Numbered from the stretch's first letter, positions 10,330 through 21,896 are shown. The stretch: DNA of 64,000 bases from Ditylenchus dipsaci (GCA_004194705.1 SADC01001380.1:62001-126000); one strand, 5' to 3'. Translations and numbers: made by a program. Notes: generated by a model not told the origin, from the letters alone.

Positions 10330-10648
10330 TGAGTAAAATTAAAGTAAGGGTCACTGGTGCCATAAATACCGGCTGAGGCTGATCAATCAACCGTTGATCA
10401 GAGAGGTTTCAGGTTTTCAGGACTATTTTGAAAAGTTTGGAATGTTTTGGGATGTTTTTGAGGTTGGAAAGTGTATATCTGATGCAAAAGAAGTAATTAT
10501 GATGCAAACAGATCTGATACAAAGCACCATGCGAATGATTCCACACATTTCTGGTCGACCACCTTGGGGTGGGTAGATACCCAGGGTATTGAGATTCTGA
10601 ATTTTGGTCTTTACAAAGAATTTTTTATTTGTTTCTTCTGGTGCGTAG
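10330..10648. other. No gene seen
   Basis: AT-rich sequence after the signal-peptide exon. No second exon could be supported. It ends at a palindrome that begins the MULE region. Confidence 0.4.
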
Positions 10649-10694
10649 ACGTTTCGTCCAAAAATTCCCAAACGGGAATTTATGGACGAAACGT
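10649..10694. repeat. Palindrome of two facing MULE-type termini
   Basis: ACGTTTCGTCC, a spacer 'aaaaattcccaaacgggaatttat', then GGACGAAACGT: a near-perfect 46-bp palindrome. The same structure recurs at 15833-15876, and half of it ends the MULE at 13963-13973. It looks like two element ends facing away from each other across a conserved palindromic spacer. Confidence 0.65.
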
Positions 10695-12581
10695 CTTAAC
10701 AGAACGCCAAGTTTGTACATGTTCAAATTCATTCTTATTTTTGTCTTTAATAACATCTGCTTCGTTAGAATTTTTGCGCTTTTTTTTATTTTGCGTAAAT
10801 TTAACTGTGTGGTTTCCTGAAATTTCTATGGTGTTATAACCTTAACTTTTACATGATTTTGCTAACTTTTTGGCAGGACCAGCTCAGGACATTAACTTTT
10901 AGGAAAGTAATAATGCTAGGAAGGTGCTTTTCCAAAGACATCATTGTCCTAGAGTATATTGTCCTAGCGCTTTTCCAAAAAGGCCATTGTCCTAGAATAC
11001 ATTGTCCATACCTTTAATTTTTCCTATACGCGCGTTTTCCTAGAAGGGGTTTTTCCTGTCAATATTACTTTCCTAGAAGTTAATGTCCTGAGCTGGCCCT
11101 GCCAACTCTTTATCCCTTGAATAGATTATCATCTATTAATAAGTTATTGAAACCAAAACTGATGAAGAATCGCTTTATTCTGAAATTTTACTATAAAATA
11201 TAAAAAATTAACGTTTTTCGTCTACTCGTCAGCTAATTTTCCAAAAAATACACATGCAAATTCCCATTTTTCCCTGCTTACTTTTATTCAGTGAAGACAA
11301 ATATTACAATCCGGAACAAAAGACAATTTTCAATTAATAATTTCGATCAAATATTTTTTGCAACAACATCAAAGTGATTCATCCTGTATCGCAGCAATGA
11401 AGTTTCACATCCATCTACCAAAGGCGTTCTTACCTAAAAGAGGGATGCGATTTCAAATCAGGAAATTTTCTAAGAGACTTACAGATTCGTATCTCGCTGA
11501 AAAATCAAGAAATTTCCACCGTTCATCTGGTTGAAATAGCATTAGTTGTTCTGTGTTTCAACCGGTAAAAGTTCCAAAGCGAGGCTTTCTTTTTCATCCA
11601 TGTGCTGTTATAATAGTCGCAAAAACATTTGGCTCCAGCTTTCAATAGATTACCTTCCAATTCTTCTTTCCAAATATAGGCAGCTTGATCCTTTGGGAGT
11701 AGTGGCAGCGCCATTGTCATTCTGATAAGTAGCCGAAAACCAATTTCTTGTTTTTGGTACTGCGACTCAAAGCCAAGCTAAGCCACGTTTCGGATAATTG
11801 CCTTTGAGTGATGAAAGAGACAACCACGGACCTTCTAAAGAGTTTGGTAGAAAAATTAGGGGATAAAATAATATCATGTTAACCTCTATCCCAAACGCTT
11901 TGATCACGGAGTTTATTTCGGCTTGTTCGTAGTCGACATGGATTGCTTCAAAGTCTGGTAGCACATCTAGAAGTCTCCATCTTAGCTTAAAATGCTCAAA
12001 ACTGCATCATAAGAGGATTCCACTCTATTTTGCATCAAGAAAGTGCCGAAAGCGATCCATTCTTTTGGTAATGAATTCACTAACCAATTTTTGATGCCGG
12101 AAAAATCATAAAGTTACCAGTCCATAAATAGTTTAGATTTGAGCAAACCCTTTTGGACATAAATCGAATGTCCCGTCAGCCATGATCAAAGAGCACATAG
12201 CTGCCGCTTTCAAGTCATCGTTTGACGAAAAGACCACGATACCATTCCTCTTGTCGATCAGCGAAATCCATCTTAACACAAAACTTTCAACAAAATAAAT
12301 ATATCCCGGAACTACCTTTCTTCGTTTTCCATCACGTAAGGTCGGTAAGTGTTATGATAGATAGCAGGCGGATTAAAAGGATCTCTAACACTGCTGGCAG
12401 CATTCTTATGACGTCTGTAGTATTGATTTCGCACATCGTGCCAAGAGGAATAAAGAATGGCTATTGGATCACCTTCTTTGCCTGTTTCTCCTGCTTTTTT
12501 AAGCTCTTAGGGCTAACCGTTGTCCCTTTTCATGTGCTTCCTAGAAAGAATCTCGAATCAAATACAAAAATTCTTCAAATA

Positions 12582-13538
12582 TTAGGTTGTAACATAAGTT
12601 CCCAGCGTTTTTTTGGAATTTCAAAATTTTATTGGTGTTTCATAAAAGAAACATACATCAACAGTTGCATATCATTCAGTAATGTAGTCTCCATCGTTAT
12701 TTACCACTTCCTTCCATTTTTCCGGCAATTTGTCGATTCCCTTCCGCCAAAAGTCACCAGGTCGAGAGTCGAATTAATCTTGAAGCCAATCTTCGAGTTC
12801 CTCATTATTTTCAAACGTAACTCCGCGCAAATCATTGGAAAGGCAGAGGAAAAGATAGTAGTCACTAGGGGCCAGATCGGGAGAGTATGGCGGGTGCAGT
12901 AACACTTCCCATCCGAGCTCAAGAAGAGCTTTTTTGACAAGTTTAGCCACGTGTGGTCTGGCGTTGTCGTGGAGCAGGATCACTTGTCCTTGGCGATCAG
13001 GTCTCTTTTCTTGGATTGCTTTATTCCACTTTTCCCATAGCCGCAAGGTGACGGGAAATGGTCATTGCATTGCTGTCCATCTTCTCAGCCAATTCCCGAG
13101 TTGTTTGACGGCCATCCTCCTTCAAAAGAGACTCCAGACGGTCCTCATCAAACTCGACTGGACGGCCGGAGCGGGAAGCGTCTTCAAGGTCAAAGATGCC
13201 CTTTTTGAATTTGTCAAACCATTCACGGGCAGTGCTTTCGCCAATAGCAGCCTCTCCGTACACAGCGCAAATGTCCCGAGCAGCTTGTGCAGCTTTTTGG
13301 CCTCGATTGAAAGCAAAAAGAAGAAGGTGTCGAAAATGTGATTTTTTGTCAACTTGACAATCCATTTCAATTGCCTATAACTGATTAAAAATTAAAGCAC
13401 ACAAGGGTAAATTATAGCGCGTATGAAAGAGCAAATACAGGGCTTCATTTTGGTAAATAACATGGCACAAGGCCAGCAATCATTCGTGTCAGGAGATACC
13501 GTCAAATAAAAACGCTGGGAACTTATGTTACAACCTAA
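12582..13538 (-). mobile_element. mariner element, internally deleted
   Basis: 957 bp with ends TTAGGTTGTAACATAAG in inverted orientation, flanked by TA (12580-12581 and 13539-13540). It lies within the coding region of the MULE transposase. It encodes a deleted transposase on the minus strand. The better preserved frame compared with its host suggests it is the later arrival. Confidence 0.9.
12672..13365 (-). pseudogene. mariner transposase missing its middle third
   Basis: Begins MDCQVDKKSHFRHLLLFAF with the paired helix-turn-helix region (STAREWFDKFKKG, SGRPVEFDEDRL, TISRHLAAMGKVE). It then jumps to KWNKAIQEKRPD, LLHDNARPHVAKLV and PPYSPDLAPSDYYLF. The last two Asp of the mariner DD34D triad are present. 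The block with the first catalytic Asp (the GDEKW region) is deleted, with a frame change at the join near 13030. A TAA also interrupts the tail before GIDKLPEKWKEVVNNDGDY. About 215 codons remain of the usual 340-350. Confidence 0.85.
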
Positions 13539-13973
13539 TACCTGTGGTTTCATGAGCGGGTTATGCTCAATTTCTTGTCGAGCACATCTGTCGATATTCC
13601 TTGCCATCAATTCGTTTACCTTACGTAAGCGGCAACCAGAAACATGAACACCTTGGTTAAGCATGAAGCGATCACCTTTTTGTTGCAAAAATGGCAGCGG
13701 ACTTGGTCTAAGATCTTTTGTGGCTCTTAAGAAAAAATTTAAATTTTCACAATATTACTCTTTGCAGTCGATACATACGTAAAGTCCTTCTGAACGCTTT
13801 TGGAACACGCGAAACTCATTTTCGTCTTTTACTGCCATCATCTTCTTGCCAAATTTAATATGTAAGGGACTAGAATAGCATAATAAGAAAAGTTACTAAA
13901 TAACCGACTGTGAAAAAAGTAAGAATGAATTTGAACGTGTACAAACTTGGCGTTCTGTTAAGACGTTTCGTCC

Positions 13974-15842
13974 GGGCGGCGGTAAATTGAACCTATACAA
14001 ATTGAACCTATACAAATTGAACCTAGGTAAATTGAACCTGAGGTAAATTGAAGCTCAAAATTTGTCTTGAAAGGATTTTTTTTATTTAAATGAGATTTTT
14101 TCCCAGTTGGGTTGCCAGATCACAGTGTTTCAAGGGAGGCAGCATATTCCAGCGTGGTGAATTCCTCGTCCGGTAAATTTACCCGTGGTAAATCCGCGCA
14201 CTAAATTTCTGAAGTCACAGTTTCGAATCGTGGTGCTGGTAAACATCATTTTTTTCTGGAATAACAGTCCTAAACTAACTTTCATAAGACCAGTAAGCCT
14301 CTGTTCTGTTAGCTGTTTTGGTCCACTCAATCTATGTCCGAGTACAGGTGGTGAATCAAGATGACCACCTGGAAAATTTTTTATATTATGTTTCCAAACT
14401 ACTTTCTCTCTCTAATTATTTCAATACTTATATCTAGGGTTTCGTTTGGTCGGCTTTTTGGATCAGTTGGTTTGAAAAAACCGGTTATTTTAAACCCGGT
14501 TTTCGGTTAACCGACCGGTTCGGCTGATCGGCCGAATGCGACCCTACTTAATTTTTTCAAAAATAAATTTTATTCAAACCACTTCTTAACATTCAAACAT
14601 AAGGACAATCGTACCACCCAAGATTTCTTTATTCATTTATTTTCGAATTTCGTCCATCTGTGCTTCAGTGAAGTGAAATTGCTCGCCATGAGATAAGCAC
14701 TTTGAGTATTGGCAAATGAAAACTCCACTATCAAATGTATGCAGGAAATTCACTGTAAACTTTAAATTGTCAACCAATGGAGAAATAAAACGCATACTTT
14801 TGGGCAAAATTCTATCCAGTTAGCAGGATCCAAAGCTTCGTAGCCATTCTCGATCGCATATTTTTGCAAGAACTCCCTAAATTATTGTTGGTCAAAGTAA
14901 ATGCTTCCAAAAATTTTACTTGAGTAGGCTAGTGTTTTCTGTGCCAGCCCCGAGGAGTGAATCATAATAAACCAATCTTTCCATATCAGTGTTCACCCCC
15001 TGAACAAATCTATTATGCATATTATCATCTGAAAATGAATACCACTAGACACCAGTGACCCGAGGATTTCTTTGGCCTTCTTCTGCACTGCCCCTTGCAT
15101 TTGATTTAGTTCCACCTTGATCTTCTCAGCGTAATGATTGTGAGACATCGTTACTTTCACCATGCCATCGAAAGTTGAAGCTCTTCCTATTCGAATATGC
15201 CATGAAAACCAAAAAATATACATAAGGTTTTAAAAATACCTGGGAATTTGCTATTCACTTTTCCATCCACTCCAAGCTTGTAAAAGATGCAGTGCCAGTA
15301 AGTTTGCTTTCCTATTTGCTCTTTTCGCCAGTATAAATATTCCTCAAAATGACTTATCGGTTTTTTTCTTCTCGCTTAAAAGCATCTCCATTTTGAACTA
15401 CTAAAAGAAAGTTCAACAATTGGCCAAAAAGTGGAATGGGACTATATGTACAAATGATGACCGACACTTAGTTGCCAGCACTTCGCGATCTATATATACT
15501 TCAACCACTAAACTACCACGAAACTATCACCCAAGTAACACTATCTAGATGAGAGAGACCTGGGTAGCGCAACCAGAAAAATGCTTTTAGATATTAGGTC
15601 GAGCCCATACTATAGGGTCGACCTAATATCCTTGGGGTATTCCTCCCTTTTCTGGTGCTTCACCGAGATGGTTACGTTTTATACGCCGGAAAAATTAAAA
15701 TAGTTCTGATAAAAAATCTTCTCAAGACAAATTTTAAGGTTCAATTTACCTCAGGTTCAATTTACCTAGGTTCAATTTGTATAGGTTCAATTTGTATAGG
15801 TTCAATTTGTATAGGTTCAATTTACCTAGAGCCGTTTCGTCC
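13974..15842 (-). mobile_element. MULE-like unit with 'aggttcaatttgtat' array ends
   Basis: Both ends carry tandem 16-bp units: 'acctatacaaattgaa' at 13985-14050 on the left, and the inverse at 15740-15832 on the right. A further shared stretch 'aaaatttgtcttga' lies inward. The inside encodes, on the minus strand, a FLYWCH-type exon and a Ulp1-like protease remnant but no DDE transposase. The right end runs into the 15833-15876 palindrome. No target-site duplication was identified. Confidence 0.65.
14630..15345 (-). pseudogene. FLYWCH-domain plus Ulp1-type cysteine protease remnant
   Basis: Minus-strand pieces in order: a FLYWCH-like exon (15240-15345, YLYWRKEQIGKQTYWHC); a helical exon with MSHNHYAEKIKVELNQM (15055-15186); and a Ulp1/SENP C-terminal half (14640-14990) spread over three exons. 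The last has RLVYYDSLLGAGTEN with the family Asp, FLQKYAIENGYEALDPANW, then DSGVFICQYSKCLSHGEQ and FTEAQMDEIRK. Family members read D-C-G-V-F at the nucleophile; here codon 14727-14729 encodes Ser, so it would be inactive. A TAA follows EIRK. Ulp1 proteases remove SUMO and are carried by some MULEs in other lineages. Introns of 38-45 bp are inferred. Confidence 0.65.
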
Positions 15843-15876
15843 ATAAATTCCCGTTTGGGAATTTATGGACGAAACG
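15833..15876. repeat. Second facing-termini palindrome
   Basis: CGTTTCGTCC, the spacer 'ataaattcccgtttgggaatttat', then GGACGAAACG. It is the counterpart of the 10649-10694 palindrome, so the same structure bounds the 10.7-15.8 kb MULE complex on both sides. Confidence 0.65.
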
Positions 15877-16061
15877 CCCCTATGCCGTTTCTTCTCAGGT
15901 ATTTTTGTATTAGCATTGTAATGCTTCCATACTGTCATTTCAAGAGTTAAAAAATGATAAAAAGAGGCAAATTAAATGGCATTGTAAGGGTAACGAAATG
16001 ATATTGGAAACATTGAAATGATCGGTAAAGTCGTGTCATGTCAAATAAATGGGACACGGAC

Positions 16062-17728
16062 AATTTGCCTCCAGGACAATTCGCCTCTGGGCCGCTTCGC
16101 CTCCCGGGACAATTCGCCTCCAGGACAATTCGCCTCCGGGACAATTTGCCTCCCGGGACAATTCGCCTCCCGGGACAATTCGCCTCCAATTACATTTTTA
16201 TCTCCTGTTCAGTCTGTCCATTCACTCCATGAACAATAAGCTTATCCTTAGTTTGTATTTTTGCAGAAAGGGTAATATTGTAGTTGTATTGTATTAATTT
16301 TTATATCATTTTGTTAATTTATCACCTAATCGCCCTTATTTTCTCATGTTGTTGTCCACCTGGTTTATTTAGGTGGTCCACTTGAATCATGGAGGTCTCT
16401 AGCTAGTCAAAAAAAAATTCAGCCACTAAAACTACTCAAATTTTAGATATGTTCATTAAAACTGCTAGATAGATAAAATATCTGAGAGTTATGAGGTTTA
16501 GATAAACTGACAAACTTGACAAAGTGGACACTCTTATGAACCAAGTGGATATCGACGTGGTGTGGTTGGTGTTGCATCTCTTTTTTAAATTGAATTTTAT
16601 ACCACGTATTCACCGAAAACCTGTATAAAATGGACAATTGCTCCCTGTTCATAAAGGCATCTTACCCTGCTCAGATAATAGAGACAACAATTATTTGACT
16701 TCAAAATTGATCAGGCTATAACCAACTTTAGCTGCCTTTCTTTTGATCCAAGTGGACGACCACATGGTTTAGTTAGTGCATGGATTGTCCAGTAGAATTA
16801 AAGTTGGATCATAAATTTTAAAAGTTCTTTACAAGACGAAAATATTACTATCCGGGTACCACTACACTACCTGAGTACAACAAAATCAAGTGGTCGTCAA
16901 TTTGGTGCAAAATTTTTTTTACGTTTTTCATAAACCTGTTTTCTGGACCAATTTGGTCATGCTGAAGATGGTTCGATAATAGTAAAAGAAGGTTTTGTAT
17001 GGTATTTTTAAATTTTGGGAAATAATTGAATTTGCCAAAACTAGAAAATAGCTTACAAAACGGCATTTCACCACTATCAAACCATATTCAGCATTCCCGA
17101 GTTAGTCCAGAAAATAGGTTTTGGAACCCAAAAAAGTAAAAAAAAACTCCAAGTGGACGAAAAAGTAAAAAAAAACTCCAAGTGGACGACCACTTGGTTT
17201 CGTCGGTTCAGACTACAAAATTTTTCAAAATGTACGAATTTGAAAAGTGTGGACCATTTTGTGTGTGGACCAATTCGTTATGGATCAGTTTGGTGTGGAT
17301 CGATTCGCTTAACGCCCGTAAATGAATATACACCTGGACGAGGGATACATACCTCTAATTGTGGGGATCGGTTCAGTGAACTCAAAATTTTGATATTATC
17401 AAACCTGATTCACCACATGATTTTACATTTGATAGCATGGTTGGTTTTCGATTTAATTTTTTTTCAAATTTTCAGGCCATCCACGTGAACATACACCTGA
17501 CCAGAAGGTACCTACCCTGGGTTTTGGGGTTGGGCTGGGTGAAATCGCAGTTTCGGTCCTATCAAACAGGATTTACCACACAATTTCACGTCGAAAATAA
17601 GGGTTTGAATGTGACTTTTTATTAATTGAATATGACTGTGACTTTTCAAAGATTACTTTTACTACTTTTTTGTACCGGAGGCGAATTGTCCCGGGAGGCG
17701 AATCGTCCTTGGAGGCGAATTGTCCCGA
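16062..17728. mobile_element. Inverted-repeat element with 'gggacaattcgcctcc' array ends
   Basis: The left end has about eight copies of a 16-18 bp unit, 'gggacaattcgcctccc' (16062-16190). The right end has three inverted copies (17676-17728). The interior holds foldback-like sequence (16900-17130) and repeats of 'aagtggacgaccacttggt' near 16750, 16890, 17150 and 17180, also seen at 27866. No transposase. The right array abuts the truncated LINE, so the two insertions touch. Confidence 0.6.
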
Positions 17729-18621
17729 CTCAATTTCCCACACAATTTTGCTTCAAAAACTTTATAATATTGGTGTGAGAGGAGCGCTATTAGAATGGAT
17801 AAAAAGCTTTATAACTGGGCGGTCTTTTTCAGTTAAAGTAGGTGATTCTTTTTCAAACGCTCGACCTTTTTCAAGTGGGGTACCCCAGGGTTCAGTTTTA
17901 GGGCCACTATTGTTTCTTTTTCACATCTCAGATATATCGACTGAATGCTTTTTATCCGATGTTACTCTCAAGTTTTTTGCTGATGATCTAAAAGCTTACG
18001 TCATTTATTCTGATCCCACATTTTCAACTAAACTACAAAACTTCATTAATTCTTTTTCAGCTTATTGCATTAAGAACAAATTAAAAATCGCTACGGATAA
18101 ATGCTCAGTTCTATACCTTGGTCGAAATAATCCCCACTATCAATATCTAGTTAATGATTTTAGCATACCGGCTGTTACCGACTCTATTAAAGACCTAGGT
18201 ATTAAAATCACTCCTGACCTGAGATGGAAAGTGCAAACGATTACGCTCGAAAAATTGCATCGTTGAACTTATTTTCTTTATTCAAGGCTATCCGATCAAA
18301 CAATTCGAAATTCCTATGCCAAATGTATGCAACGTACGTTCGACCAATACTTGAATTTAACTCTATTATCTTTAATCCCAGTTATGCTAAGGAAATTAAA
18401 TAATTAGAAAAAGTTCAATCGATGGCAGGTAATCTAATATATTAACGATCTTTGAAAACGAAGTACCCAGACAAACCGTCATATGAAAAATTGCTAAAAA
18501 TATTGGGTTTAAAATCTCTTCAATATAGACGAATAGTGCTTGACTTAGTTTGCTACCACAAAATTGTGCTTAAGCTTGCCATTGTTAATTTGAGACATAT
18601 GCCAATGTTAAGAGCCTCTAA

Positions 18622-20498
18622 AGCTACGTTCACATACTGCGACTCCGCCTTCGCCTCCGCCTCCGACTACTCGTGAGTATGTGAACACCTCTGCCTCCGA
18701 CTACGATTCGTGCAACTGTTCACATACTGTGACTCCGACTCCGACGCCATTGTGAACACACTGCGACTCCGACTCTGTTTTTGGTCCTGTGTTCACAATG
18801 GAGTCGCAGTCAGAGTCGGGAGTCGGAGTCGCAGTATGTGAACACCAAATTTTTAAAATTTTCCATTTTTCTTAACTTTCATATTAACTTTTTTTTATTA
18901 AATAAATACCGTATTTACTGTATTAAGTCCCATGGGGAGTTATTTTTCAACCCTTAAAAAATCGAAAAAAAAATATTTCGATTTTGATATTTTTGGGTGC
19001 TCAACCAAAATTTGGAAAGTGTAATCAGGTAAACTCGCGGCAACTAAGAAAACGCAAAAAACAGATTTGCGAAATGTTCGCTCTAGGCTGAGATATAAGG
19101 TCCGTAGGGCGGGCACTTATTAGAGGGTGGGGAGTTAATACAGTAAATACGGTATACAAAATTTTATGCTATATGTAAAGCATTTGGGGCCGTATTCAAG
19201 TGGATCATTACAGTTTTAGATAAAAGTGTAAAGAGTGAGTTGCTTGACCGAATTACTTTGTACCTAATCGACTTGTTTTAGACACCCAAGTAGAGTTATG
19301 GATCACGAGTTACTCGTGATTTTTCTTAAAGGTTGAGTAATTGTTGACCTAATTGAAGTTTTATTCGCCAATTTTAACAGCTTTATCACCTCAATCCACC
19401 CAAAACCTACCACTAAACGGACGAGACTCAACTCGTATATCTTTTTGAACAAACTTTTCCAGAAACTGAATATGTTAAGATCAGATCAAAATATTTTCTA
19501 GGAGTCGATAAATAGCCACTCTGAGTAGATCAATCAGAAAACTCACCTACTTCAGTATGAATTTCGACGCACAGAAATTATTCTGAACTTATCTCAAATG
19601 ATCCAAATTCTAGAAGAAATTTTAGTATTATGAGTTACTTTCCAAAAACTTTTGTCTTAAAAATGGACGATTTTCAATGGAAAGTTTTTAAAGTTCGTTC
19701 AAAAATCTATACGAGTTGGTGTTTTACCCCACTAAACAACCGTCCTCTCCCAGACCATTAACCAAACATCCGAAACTGCACCAACTTGGCCTTAATTTCT
19801 TAAAAATGCCTTTAATTACCTCTTTAATTACCTAAACGACTTAAAATTAGTGTATAGGTTGGTTTAAAAAATTTCAAGGTGTTTTGGGGTGGCCTTGCGT
19901 GATTTAAGACTCTTTGCAATTTTAGGGGTATTTTAACATATTTTAAGGTAGTTTCGGATGATTTATGGTGATTAAGGACGTTTAGAATAGTTTGGTGTAT
20001 AGCTGGCACTCATTTTAGAAATGGCTGTTTTTACTCGTAAAACTCGCAAAAAAACTCCGCTTAGCTCAAAAAATTGGGTTTTTCACTCAAATTTAGCCTT
20101 AGGAATATCAAAATATGCAGAAAAATTTTCTTTAGTACACAAAAAAATCAAACATTTTGATATGCAAAAATCGAGTAGTCGGAGGCGCGCCTCCGACTCC
20201 GACTACTGTATGTGAACACGCAAGAATCGGAGGCGCAGTCGGAGGCGGAGGAGGGTATGTGAACACGAGTGTTCACATAGGTAGTCGGAGTCGGAGGTGG
20301 AGTCGGAGTCGCAGTCAAAGTCGCAGTATGTGAACACGAGTGTTCACATAAGTAGTCGGAGGCGAAGTAGTAGTCGGAGGCGCAGTCGGAGGCGGAGTCA
20401 CAGTATGTGAACACCTGCGCCTCTGCCTCCGACTTTCGTGTTCACATAGCTAGTCGGAGGCGGAGGCGGAGGCGGAGTCGCAGTATGTGAATGTAGCT
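18622..20498. mobile_element. PIF/Harbinger-like element with GGAGGC-array ends
   Basis: 1877 bp inserted in the LINE. Ends AGCTACGTTCACATACTGCG and its inverse, followed inward by arrays of 'gactccgcctccg' and 'gtgttcacata' (18630-18845 and 20172-20490). The 3-bp duplication TAA (18619-18621 and 20499-20501) is the TWA target of PIF/Harbinger elements. The intact LINE copy at 24490-24510 shows the unoccupied site. The middle holds a MITE (18910-19152) and about 1 kb of AT-rich DNA without a transposase. Confidence 0.75.
18910..19152. repeat. MITE family M1, copy
   Basis: 243 bp, CCGTATTTACTGTATTA end and its inverse, flanked by TA (18908-18909, 19153-19154). The interior 'ctcgcggcaactaagaaaacg' phrase is shared with the copies at 52167 and 58239. 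Confidence 0.85.
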
Positions 20499-20760
20499 TA
20501 AGACTAGAGGATTAAAATCTAAATTAAATATTCCAGTGTGTAAAACAAATGTAAGATACAACCATTTCTGTATTAGAGTCTCTAAGCTTTGCTATAATTC
20601 GCCTATTGCTGTGATTTCTTCCGGAACTATCCAATTATTTAAAATGAATTTAGAGAAAACAGATCTTATAAAACTTGTAGATTTGTAATAGTTGCGTGAT
20701 TGTATTTGTTATTGCTGTGTGCTTAACTTACTTTCGCGTTAATAAATAAATAAATAAAAT

Positions 20761-20949
20761 GACGTTGGCCAAGAAGTTGTGGTGGATCAACAAGTAACCA
20801 GACGCGAGAAAAGAGATTATATTGTGCAGCAGTATTTTTCATAAATTTGTTTGCTATAATCTTTTAACTTAGACTAATAATTCTCATAATTGTGCTTACT
20901 TGTCACCATTGGTTTTTAACATTGATTACACAATATACATATAATAAAT
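20761..20949. other. Short spacer between LINE copies
   Basis: AT-rich sequence with no gene. It leads into AACTTTAAC-rich DNA that also follows the second LINE copy. Confidence 0.4.
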
Positions 20950-21194
20950 TTACACATTAACTTTAACTATATGGTGTATTACAATAAACTCTATCTTTAA
21001 CATTAAACTTAAACTTTAAACTTCAAAATTCAACCCTAAACTCTAACTTTGAACTTTATATTAAACATTATCTGGATCATGGATCTTAACATGGATCTTT
21101 CCTGCTGCTTGTTTGAAAGTCGGCTGCACAGTCTATTTCTCTCTAAAAATCTAGACAATATTTTTCCCTTTCTTTTTGCTGGTGAATCATCAAT

Positions 21195-21896
21195 ATGTCT
21201 ATCAATGCACTCCACCAGCAACTCCAAGTTCTGCTTCCAAAAGCTAAGAGGACCCGAAATACCCAAAACACCCAGAAGAATTTTGAGCCAACTCTAGATG
21301 ACATCCAACAGACTATCACCCAAATTGACTTCAAGGACAATCCACTTGGGCCGCTGGTCACTACTCCTTGTCTCATGGTGGGTGGTCTGAGCCAAAGAAT
21401 TGAAGAATTTTTGGATCATGGTGCCAAAAACAGCAAACCTCATGACTCTTCTGCTGAAGAAATGGAGCGCCGACGATCAGTGGTTATTGCTGGTGTTCCT
21501 GAGTCAAAAGAAACTAGTCGTGCAAAAAAGTGGGCAGAGGACAATGGGTATGTTGACAAGCTGATCGAAGAGCTTGATCTGGAATGCCTCCAAACTGCTG
21601 TGTATCGGCTAGGTAAGCCGGATTCTGAGAAGAATCGTCTTATTAAGGTGGTCTTCCCCACTTCCTATTTTGCTACACAAGCTCTTATTGGCTTCAACCA
21701 GCTCAAAAAACATCCTGAGCACAAGCAACATTATTCTAACATCTATATTCGACCTTCTCAGACTAAGGAACAGCGAGACAGTGACTACAAACTGCGCCAA
21801 GAAGTCCGACGTCTGAATGAAAATGGACCTACTGTGCGTATTTACCGTGGTAAAATTGTTCCTATAAGCAAAGACCGACCAGGCCAGGGAAACTGA
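21195..21896 (+). CDS. LINE ORF1-type protein
   Basis: 233 codons, uninterrupted, immediately upstream of the endonuclease. The N-terminal third includes a short stretch with heptad-like spacing (QQLQVLLPKAKR). The middle has RRSVVIAGVPES and VYRLGKPDSEKNRLIKVVF, the look of an RRM-like ORF1p fold (the 'vvi.gvpe' and 'kpRplkvvf' strands). The C-terminus is basic (KLRQEVRRLNENG). ORF1 proteins bind element RNA. Assignment rests on these strands and position. Confidence 0.75.
   Translation: MSINALHQQLQVLLPKAKRTRNTQNTQKNFEPTLDDIQQTITQIDFKDNPLGPLVTTPCLMVGGLSQRIEEFLDHGAKNSKPHDSSAEEMERRRSVVIAGVPESKETSRAKKWAEDNGYVDKLIEELDLECLQTAVYRLGKPDSEKNRLIKVVFPTSYFATQALIGFNQLKKHPEHKQHYSNIYIRPSQTKEQRDSDYKLRQEVRRLNENGPTVRIYRGKIVPISKDRPGQGN

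Larger units (their letters stand above)
11523..13880 (-). pseudogene. MULE transposase, interrupted and degenerate
   Basis: Exon-like pieces in order on the minus strand: a FLYWCH-type N-terminal segment (13750-13840, MMAVKDENEFRVFQ...GLYVCIDC); a segment with GDRFMLNQGVHVSGCRL (13545-13690); then, past the mariner, MADGTFDLCPKGFAQI, the DFE-type segment LLDVLPDFEAIHVDYEQAE, a GCLFHHSKAIIRNVA segment, and a C-terminal stretch MTMALPLLPKDQAAYIW (11523-11720). ADGTF, DFE and the GC-FH motif are MULE transposase hallmarks. Several stops interrupt it (for instance TAG after RNVA), besides the mariner insertion, so it is dead. Confidence 0.75.
10684..13973 (-). mobile_element. Mutator-like (MULE) transposon split by a mariner
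   Basis: Inverted ends of about 57 bp start GGACGAAACGTCTTAACAGA at 10684 and are matched in reverse to 13973. The body carries, on the minus strand, a decayed MULE transposase gene. A 957-bp mariner element interrupts the coding sequence. A 9-bp duplication typical of MULEs was not found; the right end abuts another array-ended unit and the left end a palindrome, so the flanks are rearranged. Confidence 0.75.
17729..20760 (+). mobile_element. CR1-like LINE, 5'-truncated and split
   Basis: Sequence 17729-18621 and 20502-20760 together match 23621-24757 of the longer LINE copy. It keeps the end of reverse transcriptase (SSGVPQGSVLGPLLFL, LKFFADDLKAYV with the FADD box) and the same 3' end with a (TAAA)n tail. 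The 5' two thirds are absent, typical of LINE truncation. A Harbinger-like element splits it at 18622-20498. Stops and frame changes are present. Confidence 0.85.

Noticed and set aside
12222..12902. 226-codon plus-strand frame across the MULE and mariner
   Set aside because: It crosses the junction of two elements and is antisense to both transposase frames.
20172..20490. Arg/Ser- and Ser/Asp-rich frames in the GGAGGC array
   Set aside because: They are translations of a simple repeat at an element end, not a protein.
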